Shown here one piece after another: positions 1 to 7,177 of a stretch of DNA of 64,000 nt. Source of the stretch: Ornithinibacillus gellani (lineage in GTDB: Bacteria > Bacillota > Bacilli > Bacillales > Amphibacillaceae); NCBI RefSeq assembly GCF_003730295.1, contig NZ_QTSZ01000041.1, positions 205,317 to 269,316 on the forward strand. Reading direction: 5' to 3'. The first letter of the stretch is position 1; each line of letters begins with the position of its first letter. The position numbers were made by a program, and so were the translations under genes. Below the pieces are notes generated by a model. It did not search any database, had not been told where the DNA came from, and was given only the letters and a program-made list of their open reading frames with translations.

Positions 1-34
1 TTTACCCAAAATGAAACACCTCTTTATAAGAGGA

Positions 35-172
35 TGGGACAAAACGCTATGATTGTATCAAAAAACGAACATGATATAGCCAGGATACCTTGCATCGGAA
101 ATATACTACTATTTCCGATGCGGGTCCATGTTATTGTTCGTTTGTCTGATCCATATTTTTGGTTATGTCCCA
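35..172. repeat. Nested inverted repeat downstream of the sugar-binding protein gene
   Basis: Three nested pairs of arms are visible: TGGGACA (35-41) with TGTCCCA (166-172), AACGAACA (64-71) with TGTTCGTT (135-142), and a perfect 12-bp hairpin GCATCGGAAATA (92-103) with TATTTCCGATGC (110-121). No convincing U-tract follows it in the leftward direction, so it is not a simple terminator. A palindromic intergenic element or an mRNA-processing structure between transporter genes fits better. No gene is seen in positions 1-224. Confidence 0.6.
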
Positions 173-224
173 ACCCTTTGTCAGTATCAATTCGTTCGTG
201 ATTTATGATGTAAGGAAGCGATAT

Positions 225-1562
225 TTATTCTTCTTCTGTTTTATCTTCACCGACATCTCTGTTTACGTCTTTTTTAAATTGCTCCAATGCCTCTTCAGGT
301 GTAAGCGTACCAGTCGTAACTGCTTCTACAGCTTTTTGAATATTGGAAGAAACCATTGGATATTCATCGTACGTTGGTCGATACGTCGTGAATTCTAGAA
401 ATTCTGTTATCTTTTGTTGATAGGTCATTTGCTGATAATCATCCAATTCAGCAATATCTTTTCTTGGTGTTAACGCTGTACCATATCTTAAATTGTCTTT
501 ACTTGTTGCTGTCTTAATAAATTCAAATGCCAAATCCTTATTGGCAGCTTTTTCAGGAATAGCTAATGTCCATCCACCGGATACGGTAACCTTTCCATCG
601 CCCTGGCCATCCATTGTTGGCATCGCCGTGATGTCAATATGGTCTTCCCATTCCGGCCATGGGCTATTACCACTTTCCTGCCAGTTACCAGACATCCAGT
701 TACCATCGAGCGCAATTCCTACTTCACCTTTTGGCATTAATTCTGTTGATACCTTTGCCCCGGCTTGTCCTGTAATACCCCAGCTGAGACTTGGTCCTAA
801 ATCGTTTTGATATACATGGTCAATAAACTTTAGAGAATCTAAAAAGCCTTCACTGCTTACTACCCATTTACCAGTGTCTTCGTTATACAAATCACTGTCT
901 GTACCATTTAACAGCATGAGGAATGTTTGCATTGTAGTACCTTCACCCATTGCTTTACCAGAGTTCATCCAAATCGGTACCTCAACGTCATCCTTGATTG
1001 CTTCCGCAGCTGCTAATACATCGTCCCAGCTTTCCGGATTCCAAGGCGTTTCGATTCCGGCTTTTTCCAAAACGGTTTTATTATACCAGAGACCACGAAC
1101 ATCCGTTGAAATTGGCACACCGTAAAACTCTCCGTCTTCTCCAGTGACACCATCTTTAACCGCTTCATAGAAATGATCCCAGTCTTCCCATTCCTCTAAC
1201 TTATCTGTAATCGGGGCAAGGTAACCTGCAGCCGCATTTGGCTTCAGCCCTTCTGAATCCTCCATGACAATATCTGGTGCTGTATCAGCCGATCTCATCA
1301 TCAAAATCGTCTTGTTCGGGTAATCCCCCTCATTACTATCAATTGGAGTGATTTTTACAGTGACCCCTTCATTTTCTGCTTCAAATTGTTCCTTTGCTTC
1401 CTTCATCCATGATTCAAATGATTCATCGGGTGCTTTATAAACAATTTCGATTTCATTAGCCGACTTCGAGCTTTTCCCTTCTCCTCCGCCACAGGCAGCA
1501 AGTGTTAAAATAGCTAAAAATAAGACTGACAATAAAAGTATTCGTTTCTGAAATGTATTCAT
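225..1562 (-). CDS. Sugar ABC transporter substrate-binding lipoprotein (family 1)
   Basis: Extracellular solute-binding protein of a carbohydrate ABC importer, 445 residues, the usual size. The N-terminus is a lipoprotein signal: basic MNTFQKR, a hydrophobic stretch, then lipobox LAAC with Cys24 as lipidation site and a Gly/Ser-rich linker. The mature part looks like family 1 (EIVYKAPDESFESWM near the start, a WYNKTVLEKAG segment, a GGWTLAIPE segment). The ATG has an AGGGGAAG site about 5 bases upstream. It lies 86 bp downstream of the ROK regulator on the same strand, and the GH85/GH84/GH20 genes nearby suggest an N-acetylhexosamine-containing oligosaccharide as ligand; that is inference. 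No permease genes are in the window; they may lie further left. Confidence 0.9.
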   Translation of the reverse strand: MNTFQKRILLLSVLFLAILTLAACGGGEGKSSKSANEIEIVYKAPDESFESWMKEAKEQFEAENEGVTVKITPIDSNEGDYPNKTILMMRSADTAPDIVMEDSEGLKPNAAAGYLAPITDKLEEWEDWDHFYEAVKDGVTGEDGEFYGVPISTDVRGLWYNKTVLEKAGIETPWNPESWDDVLAAAEAIKDDVEVPIWMNSGKAMGEGTTMQTFLMLLNGTDSDLYNEDTGKWVVSSEGFLDSLKFIDHVYQNDLGPSLSWGITGQAGAKVSTELMPKGEVGIALDGNWMSGNWQESGNSPWPEWEDHIDITAMPTMDGQGDGKVTVSGGWTLAIPEKAANKDLAFEFIKTATSKDNLRYGTALTPRKDIAELDDYQQMTYQQKITEFLEFTTYRPTYDEYPMVSSNIQKAVEAVTTGTLTPEEALEQFKKDVNRDVGEDKTEEE

Positions 1563-1648
1563 CTTTCTTCCCCTTTCTAATCTTTACTATTTTGAATGGA
1601 TCCCAACATGTATATAAAACAAGGTTCACCACCTTATTTCATCGATGA

Positions 1649-2878
1649 TTATATGAGGATATTCTCTGGATAATCAAAAATCTTTTGTTGGATGATGGAG
1701 GCCGCGCCCATCAAACTGGACTGGTTGCCAAAACTCGATTTAATAAATGGAATATCATGGGCAAATTCGGAAAAGACGCGATCCTTAGCTATTTCTTCCG
1801 TTACCTGAATAATTTCCGGGTATAATTCAATCATTTGTCCCCCAAAAATGACGGTTGTAGGAGAAAAGAAATTCATTGCATTGGTGACGCCGATACCGAG
1901 GTAACGACCGATTTCATTCAATATATGTTGCACCAATGGGTCGCCATTTTTTCCATGTTCCATAATGGTTTCCAACGTTAATTCTGCTTCATCGTTTAAA
2001 TAAAGCGCTGATAAGGAACTCTTTGAGCCGCGGCGGATTTCCTGTTTCACTCTTTTAACTAAAGCAATCCCGGATGCCAAAGCTTCCAAGCAGCCAAAGT
2101 TCCCACAATTACATTTCGGACCATCTATATCAATGGAGATATGTCCAATTTCACCGGCACCATTCTTATAACCACGGTAAATGCGAGAGTCGATAATAAT
2201 TCCTCCACCAATACCTTGGTCCGCAAAAATATAAAGTATATTGCCTTTTGAACCGGCACTGCCAAACCATTGCTCTGCAAGTGCCGCGGCATTGGCATCC
2301 TTCTCCAATACCGTTGTTAATTCATACCGCTGTTCCAGTAATGCTTTAATATTTACATTCTTGACGCCGTGTAAGTTGGGTGGCGTTAAGATCTTTCCAT
2401 CATCTTCATCGATTGGGCCTGGTGCAGATACACCAATGCCGACAATTTTAGAGAAGGACAAGTCAGCCTGAGAAACAAGCTCGTCAATCACCTTGTAAAC
2501 CTTTTCAATTAAATTAGGTTTATTCGATGGATCTGACATACTTACTTCATGCTGATGATAGATGCTCCCTTTAAAATTGACGAGCGCCGCTGAAACCTGT
2601 GTGACCCCTATATCCAAGGCAATGACATAGTAGTTGTCCCAATTAAACTCATACAAAATCGGTCTTCTACCACCATTCGATTTACCATAACCCGACTCCC
2701 GGATTGCCTCTATCTCCAACAGTTCTGTAGTGATATTTCCAATCGTCGCAAAGGTTAACTCACTCTTTTTGGAGATTTCCGCCTTTGATACGGGGCCTTC
2801 CTTGTAAATGAGCTTCAAGACCAGGGATCGATTATATTGCCTGATTTGATCTGTATTCCAATGTTCTTTCTTTTTCAT
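1649..2878 (-). CDS. ROK family transcriptional regulator (NagC/XylR type)
   Basis: Sugar-responsive repressor of 409 residues, typical for the family. Residues about 12-75 form a winged helix-turn-helix (EGPVSKAEISKKSELTFATI). The rest is a ROK kinase-like fold with the phosphate-binding motif ALDIGVTQVSAALVNF and the ROK signature around GAGEIGHISIDIDGPKCNC; CNCGNFGC gives the zinc-binding cysteines. Ribosome binding site AGAGGA lies 9 bases before the ATG. It is transcribed towards the substrate-binding protein and shares the strand of the GH85 gene upstream, so it probably controls the glycan locus. A CG-centred palindrome sits about 100 bp upstream and a xylO-like sequence lies ahead of the GH85 gene. 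The inducer is unknown; an N-acetylhexosamine is a guess from context. Confidence 0.9.
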   Translation of the reverse strand: MKKKEHWNTDQIRQYNRSLVLKLIYKEGPVSKAEISKKSELTFATIGNITTELLEIEAIRESGYGKSNGGRRPILYEFNWDNYYVIALDIGVTQVSAALVNFKGSIYHQHEVSMSDPSNKPNLIEKVYKVIDELVSQADLSFSKIVGIGVSAPGPIDEDDGKILTPPNLHGVKNVNIKALLEQRYELTTVLEKDANAAALAEQWFGSAGSKGNILYIFADQGIGGGIIIDSRIYRGYKNGAGEIGHISIDIDGPKCNCGNFGCLEALASGIALVKRVKQEIRRGSKSSLSALYLNDEAELTLETIMEHGKNGDPLVQHILNEIGRYLGIGVTNAMNFFSPTTVIFGGQMIELYPEIIQVTEEIAKDRVFSEFAHDIPFIKSSFGNQSSLMGAASIIQQKIFDYPENILI

Positions 2879-2977
2879 TGTGCATTGTCCTCTACTTTTT
2901 TTAACACGTATAATAAGTGTGTATATAAGAGCGGTTTCATATAAAAATAACGTATAATAACCCGTTTATATTTCACC

Positions 2978-3000
2978 CTTATTAAAACGTTTTTAATAAG
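2978..3000. promoter_or_regulatory. Candidate operator upstream of the ROK regulator
   Basis: An almost perfect 23-bp palindrome: CTTATTAAAAC, a central G, then TTTTTAATAAG (10 of 11 positions pair), with AAAACGTTTT at its core. It sits in the AT-rich promoter region of the ROK gene. CG-centred palindromes of this kind are bound by LacI/CcpA-type and some ROK proteins, so autoregulation or catabolite control are both possible. Confidence 0.45.
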
Positions 3001-3099
3001 TTGAGTTCATTATAGCACTTGATTTCTTTTCTGTAAAACATCTTTTGTATGCACTTACAATTGCCCTGTTCCAGTCAGAAGGATGGCCGGTACATCATT

Positions 3100-3144
3100 T
3101 TGTAAAATACGAATGCTGGGACAGCACGAGCCCAACATTCGTAT
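3100..3144 (-). terminator. Intrinsic terminator of the GH85 gene
   Basis: Arms 3107-3120 and 3131-3144 form a 14-bp stem with one wobble pair and a 10-base loop. On the minus strand the stem is followed by a short U-run, 16 bases after the GH85 stop codon. It separates the GH85 transcript from the ROK-transporter transcript. Confidence 0.75.
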
Positions 3145-3159
3145 GTCGATGATGATTTC

Positions 3160-6100
3160 TTACAATTGATCGATTACTTTATTTGTATTGGAAGTAAGGG
3201 ATTCGAAAGCTGCTTCGGTAATTAAACCATTTTCCAGCTGATATTCCAGCAACGCCTTAAATCCTTCCAGATGTTTGGCAACCTTGTCCATTTTGCCTTG
3301 TTTTTCATAATGCTCGACTGTGGTTATATGCAGTTTTAATGCGCGCAGGGAATCACTGTCCGACAACTCTCTTCTAACATCCAATTGTTGAAGTAATCGC
3401 TTCAGATCAGATACCGTCACGTTTTCATTTAAATATCCAACACTGTATTTGAGACTTTCATCTACTCCCGGTGTTTGCAGCGTGTAATAAATCCGTCCCG
3501 CTTCTTCACCGAAGTCTAAATCCGTAAATGTAACGGTGCCATCTTCCTTCGCTACCTTTTCCGCTAAAACCTGATTCGAATCCATCGTGTCATACAATCG
3601 AACCACTTGATCTTTTTTAACATTTTCCAAGGTAACTTGATCTTGTGCACCTTCGTTATTTTCAGCTGAGACAAAATGCAACATTACATTTTCCGTCTTC
3701 GGTAATTTATCGCTTTCGAATAGTTGCCATTCATAAATACGAATCGCACCCCAAGGCGAAGCACCGCTATTGTGTACTTGCAATTTGAATTCACTTGCCG
3801 TAATTGGCTCCTCTAACACAATATCAGTCACCGCTTCTTCATTATCTGTTATTCTTTCAGCCCGGACCCAATCTCCATTGGCATCTTTATAGAGCAGTTC
3901 AAAGTCAATGGTGTTCATATTTTTCTCTTCTCCGCCAAACTCCGCATGTTCTACTCTCCACCGTTGAATCGTCTTTTCTTCCCCGATATCAATCGCCAAA
4001 TGTCCTGTTTGCTTATTGGTCGCAGCCCATTTCGTGCTGGAAGAACCATCTAATGCTTTTGCAGCTGGTTCAGCGGGATTCTCAAATGAAACATCGGTAA
4101 CTTCTGCGTTTAATGCCACGTTTTCAGATGGTGGGCTCTCATCATATTCCGTCGCGTGAATATCCAAGCCCCAATCAAAGTCTACTTTTAATGCTTTTCC
4201 ACGTTCAAACGTATCATTAATGGGTACAATCTTGATCGCTGTAACCTGATCATCCGCAGCATTTTCCACTGTTCTGGAAATGTTCGGTGTGTAAAAATGG
4301 TGATTCGGTGTAACCCCTAATAGCTTCGTATCTCCATGGGCATTTTCTTGATAAACCTCATACTGCAATGCATCTTCGTTTGGTGTCCAGCTGATTCGCG
4401 CTTCCGCTTCGTCAGCAGCATGCAGCATCTTTTCATCTATCTTCGCCTTTTCGACGGAAAGCTTCGGGGCTTCCGCATCATAAATGGCAAGCTGCCCCAA
4501 ATGAAGCGCATAATCATGTACTTCATCCGTATTTTCAACCTTTACACTTACGGCATAAGCAGTTTTTCCGCTTTCCGCACTCAAATCAATTTCAGTTGTT
4601 TCCCAATCTTTGTCAGCGTCCGGTAGCGGGTAATACACGATATCTTCCTCCGCATAATCCTCACCATATGCAACGCCAAGTGAAATATCAGCGCCAGGCT
4701 CATTTTGATAAACCAGACGTACTTTGGTTTCATCGGTCACAGAAATCTTCGTGCTATATAGCATGACTTCATTCTCAGCGTTTGCTTCCAGGTCTCCACT
4801 GAATTGTAATGAATTCCCGCCATTATAGGCTTTGTCAAAATCATACGCTCCAGTTAACTTGCTGCCTTCTCCTCGAATCCACCAACGCCATGTCGGCATA
4901 ATATCCTGCACAGAACGGTTATTCCATTCCTGCGCACTTACTTCTTCTCCATTTGCATAGTATTTCTTCCCATGCCCACTGTTAAAATTGGTGGTGAATG
5001 GCTTATTTTGGATCACAGATGAATCTGTCGCAAATCGAGCCAGCCCCTTCCAATCGGCTGAATCATCTGCTTTGGATGGATCACCCTGCGGACCAGTCCA
5101 GAGATAGTTTTCCTGCTCATGAAAATCAGCCGGATCACTCGCAAGACCCATCGTAGAGTTCGGGGTATATAGCGCGATGGAGACCTTTGATTGGCCATTT
5201 TCATCCAGCAGCGCATCTGTATTCACGTTTGTATTATAGGAATTCTGTTGTAATTCAAATCCGGCAAACGCTTGATAAGGAGAATGGTCATGTTTCTTCA
5301 TCGTTGCAACTGTCGTATTGATTTTATCCACATTCCAATTGTAATTTAAAAAGAACTCATCGACTCCATACACGCCATCTTCCGCACGCTCCACATACAT
5401 ATCATTTTTGTCATTGACAGCATCCTGATAGGATATCGTGCCATTATTCGATTGTGAATCATACCAGCTAATTTGCAGGTCGGAGTGACGTTTTATATAG
5501 CGCATCATTTCATTCATGCGTACGGCCGTTTCCTTGCTTACACCGGACGTTTCCTGGTTGAAGAAGTAACCATCAAAACCATAATACTCCGCTACTTCAA
5601 TCATCTTATCGGCTACCGGAAATGTTCCGTCCTCCAATTGCTCCGTAAAGGCTTCAATCTCAGCCAATGTTTCCGGTGAACCAGGTCCCCAAGGGAAACC
5701 TAACGAAGCATAAACTGGAACACCATTCCGATGGGCCGCATCGACAATATCAGGGGATGGTAATGCAAATACCCCCTCTTTATTGGGAGCACCAGGCCAG
5801 TAAATATAGGATTCCAGCAGCTGCCAATGATCAAAGGCATACACATCAAAGTTATTGCTCCCGACAGAGCTAGATAAATCATGGTCCGGCGTCGTAATCG
5901 AGGCTGCCATAATCCCAACTTCAGGATGTGCCAATGGGTTAATTTGATGCCCTTTAAATCGGTCTTTATTTAGCGGTACACTCGCCTGATTCAATTGCGC
6001 ATCCGGATCATCTTCAGGGGACCATTCCAAAAGCGACTCCACACTGAAAGCGGGTGCCACTGGCTGCAGGCTTACTTCATCACGATAGCGTTCATTGATC

Positions 6101-6216
6101 ATATGATCCTCACTATCTTGAGCAGCAACACTTAATGGCATGGAAAAATGAGATAATATGAGCAACGTAATGGTTGCAGTAATCAAATAATAAAAATGCT
6201 TGTTCTTTTTTAACAT
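3160..6216 (-). CDS. Secreted GH85 endo-beta-N-acetylglucosaminidase
   Basis: Predicted to cut the chitobiose core of N-linked glycans (GlcNAc-beta-1,4-GlcNAc), releasing the oligosaccharide outside the cell. It has 1018 residues. A signal peptide covers about residues 1-32. The GH85 barrel spans roughly 110-400, with the catalytic Asn-x-Glu pair visible as Asn220 and Glu222 in GFDGYFFNQET. Beta-sandwich modules follow, one fibronectin-like (about 600-690), then an F5/8-type carbohydrate-binding domain (about 700-835) with a KALDGSSSTKWAA segment. The last 85 residues are a helical domain shared with the GH84 and GH20 enzymes of this locus (FIMAH-like). No LPXTG anchor is seen. Start: AAGGAGG 7 bases before the ATG. 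It is divergent from the GH84 gene across a 961-bp gap. Confidence 0.92.
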   Translation of the reverse strand: MLKKNKHFYYLITATITLLILSHFSMPLSVAAQDSEDHMINERYRDEVSLQPVAPAFSVESLLEWSPEDDPDAQLNQASVPLNKDRFKGHQINPLAHPEVGIMAASITTPDHDLSSSVGSNNFDVYAFDHWQLLESYIYWPGAPNKEGVFALPSPDIVDAAHRNGVPVYASLGFPWGPGSPETLAEIEAFTEQLEDGTFPVADKMIEVAEYYGFDGYFFNQETSGVSKETAVRMNEMMRYIKRHSDLQISWYDSQSNNGTISYQDAVNDKNDMYVERAEDGVYGVDEFFLNYNWNVDKINTTVATMKKHDHSPYQAFAGFELQQNSYNTNVNTDALLDENGQSKVSIALYTPNSTMGLASDPADFHEQENYLWTGPQGDPSKADDSADWKGLARFATDSSVIQNKPFTTNFNSGHGKKYYANGEEVSAQEWNNRSVQDIMPTWRWWIRGEGSKLTGAYDFDKAYNGGNSLQFSGDLEANAENEVMLYSTKISVTDETKVRLVYQNEPGADISLGVAYGEDYAEEDIVYYPLPDADKDWETTEIDLSAESGKTAYAVSVKVENTDEVHDYALHLGQLAIYDAEAPKLSVEKAKIDEKMLHAADEAEARISWTPNEDALQYEVYQENAHGDTKLLGVTPNHHFYTPNISRTVENAADDQVTAIKIVPINDTFERGKALKVDFDWGLDIHATEYDESPPSENVALNAEVTDVSFENPAEPAAKALDGSSSTKWAATNKQTGHLAIDIGEEKTIQRWRVEHAEFGGEEKNMNTIDFELLYKDANGDWVRAERITDNEEAVTDIVLEEPITASEFKLQVHNSGASPWGAIRIYEWQLFESDKLPKTENVMLHFVSAENNEGAQDQVTLENVKKDQVVRLYDTMDSNQVLAEKVAKEDGTVTFTDLDFGEEAGRIYYTLQTPGVDESLKYSVGYLNENVTVSDLKRLLQQLDVRRELSDSDSLRALKLHITTVEHYEKQGKMDKVAKHLEGFKALLEYQLENGLITEAAFESLTSNTNKVIDQL

Positions 6217-6387
6217 AAATATCCTCCTTCGACATCGCCAATTTTAATATCCAATCGTTTGTACAATATACGAAAGATCACAGCCTTCGGAAAACGGTCT
6301 CCCTCCTTTTTATCACCCCACTTCTTAAATGCGATTTAAAAATAAAAGCAAAATAAACCGCTTACAAATATAAGCATTGGGTTAAAT

Positions 6388-6410
6388 CTGTTTGTTTGGG
6401 CACACTAATT
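6388..6410. promoter_or_regulatory. xylO-like operator ahead of the GH85 gene
   Basis: The sequence TGTTTGTTTGGGCACACTAA closely resembles the left half and centre of the Bacillus XylR operator (GTTTGTTTGGGCAACAAACT, from memory), with a few bases missing from the right half. XylR is a ROK protein and a ROK gene lies at 1649-2878, so this is a plausible binding site for it. It lies about 170 bp upstream of the GH85 start. Confidence 0.4.
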
Positions 6411-6846
6411 AAATTACATTTAAGAAGTTCATCAAAAAGCATATCACATTCTCTCACAGACGGTAAATAAGATTTCGTGTTTTCCGAACATAATACTTCT
6501 TTTTACCTAGATTAGCTATTATCAGAAGGAACGGGTTGAAAAGCATGCAACAACCGCCTACATACATGTACTCCACACGGATAACCTACAAACAAAATCA
6601 GAACGGTCCATCATCAGACAACGGAAACGGTATTCCCATGAGAAAGATTGAAATATAAAGGGTTGACCGTTGTTTTTTTGGCTTTCAACAGCCTGTAAAA
6701 TCACCACCATACAACTCGTTTTAAAGCCGCTAGAAGTATACTTTGTACCTATTGTAGATGAATTTTGGATATGATAATCTAACTATAACTTCACATGCAT
6801 ACATGTTACTATTTGATTAGGCATGGTGGTCTGTAGAGGAGGAAAA

Positions 6847-6951
6847 ATGCCCCCTCTAGTACCCCATGTCTTTTTTGGCGACTTTTTGGCCTACTTGGTC
6901 TACTTGACCTACTTTATTAAATTAAGAAAGTGCAGGATGTGGCTTGTGTAA
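6847..6951 (+). CDS. Possible 34-residue hydrophobic peptide (leader ORF)
   Basis: AGAGGAGG ends 4 bases before an ATG that opens a 34-codon frame ending in TAA. The peptide is hydrophobic and aromatic in its middle (FLAYLVYLTYF) because of three tandem 9-bp repeats. The ribosome binding site itself can pair with CCCCTCTA just after the start codon, so translation could be self-masked. It might be a leader peptide for the GH84 gene or chance; coding status is unproven. Confidence 0.2.
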   Translation: MPPLVPHVFFGDFLAYLVYLTYFIKLRKCRMWLV

Positions 6952-7177
6952 GCCTTTTGGAATAGCGGCGATTATTCCAGCACCTCCAGAAGCGAGCAAA
7001 ACCGCTTGTTCGGACGTGCCTTGCGCAGCTACGAACTTCCCTGCATCATGCATGTGAACCAAATAGTATTTTTTAAGGTGGTGTGACAGCGCTTCCAGAT
7101 TTTGAAAAGTACTACAGCAATTTACAGGCTTCACCCTAGGAAATTCATCAAGAAAATAGAGGAGGATATGATTCTTT

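Larger units (their letters stand above)
6217..7177. other. Divergent promoter region between GH85 and GH84 genes
   Basis: A 961-bp gap with no convincing full gene. It holds a xylO-like operator (6388-6410), a 34-codon ORF with a good ribosome binding site (6847-6951), three tandem CCTACTTGG-like 9-mers at about 6890-6917, and a weak cre-like TGACAGCGCTTCCA at 7084-7097 (two mismatches to the CcpA consensus). On the minus strand, 6922-7140 is open and encodes a protein-like stretch (MHDAGKFVAAQGTSEQA) without a start of its own. That may be a decayed gene tail, but I do not recognise it. Confidence 0.4.

Noticed and set aside
4336..4626. ORFs opposite the GH85, LacZ and other large genes
   Set aside because: They lie wholly inside well-supported genes and show no recognisable product or ribosome site.
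7084..7097. Definite CcpA cre site ahead of the GH84 gene
   Set aside because: Two mismatches to the consensus in a short motif is not enough; mentioned only within the intergenic entry.
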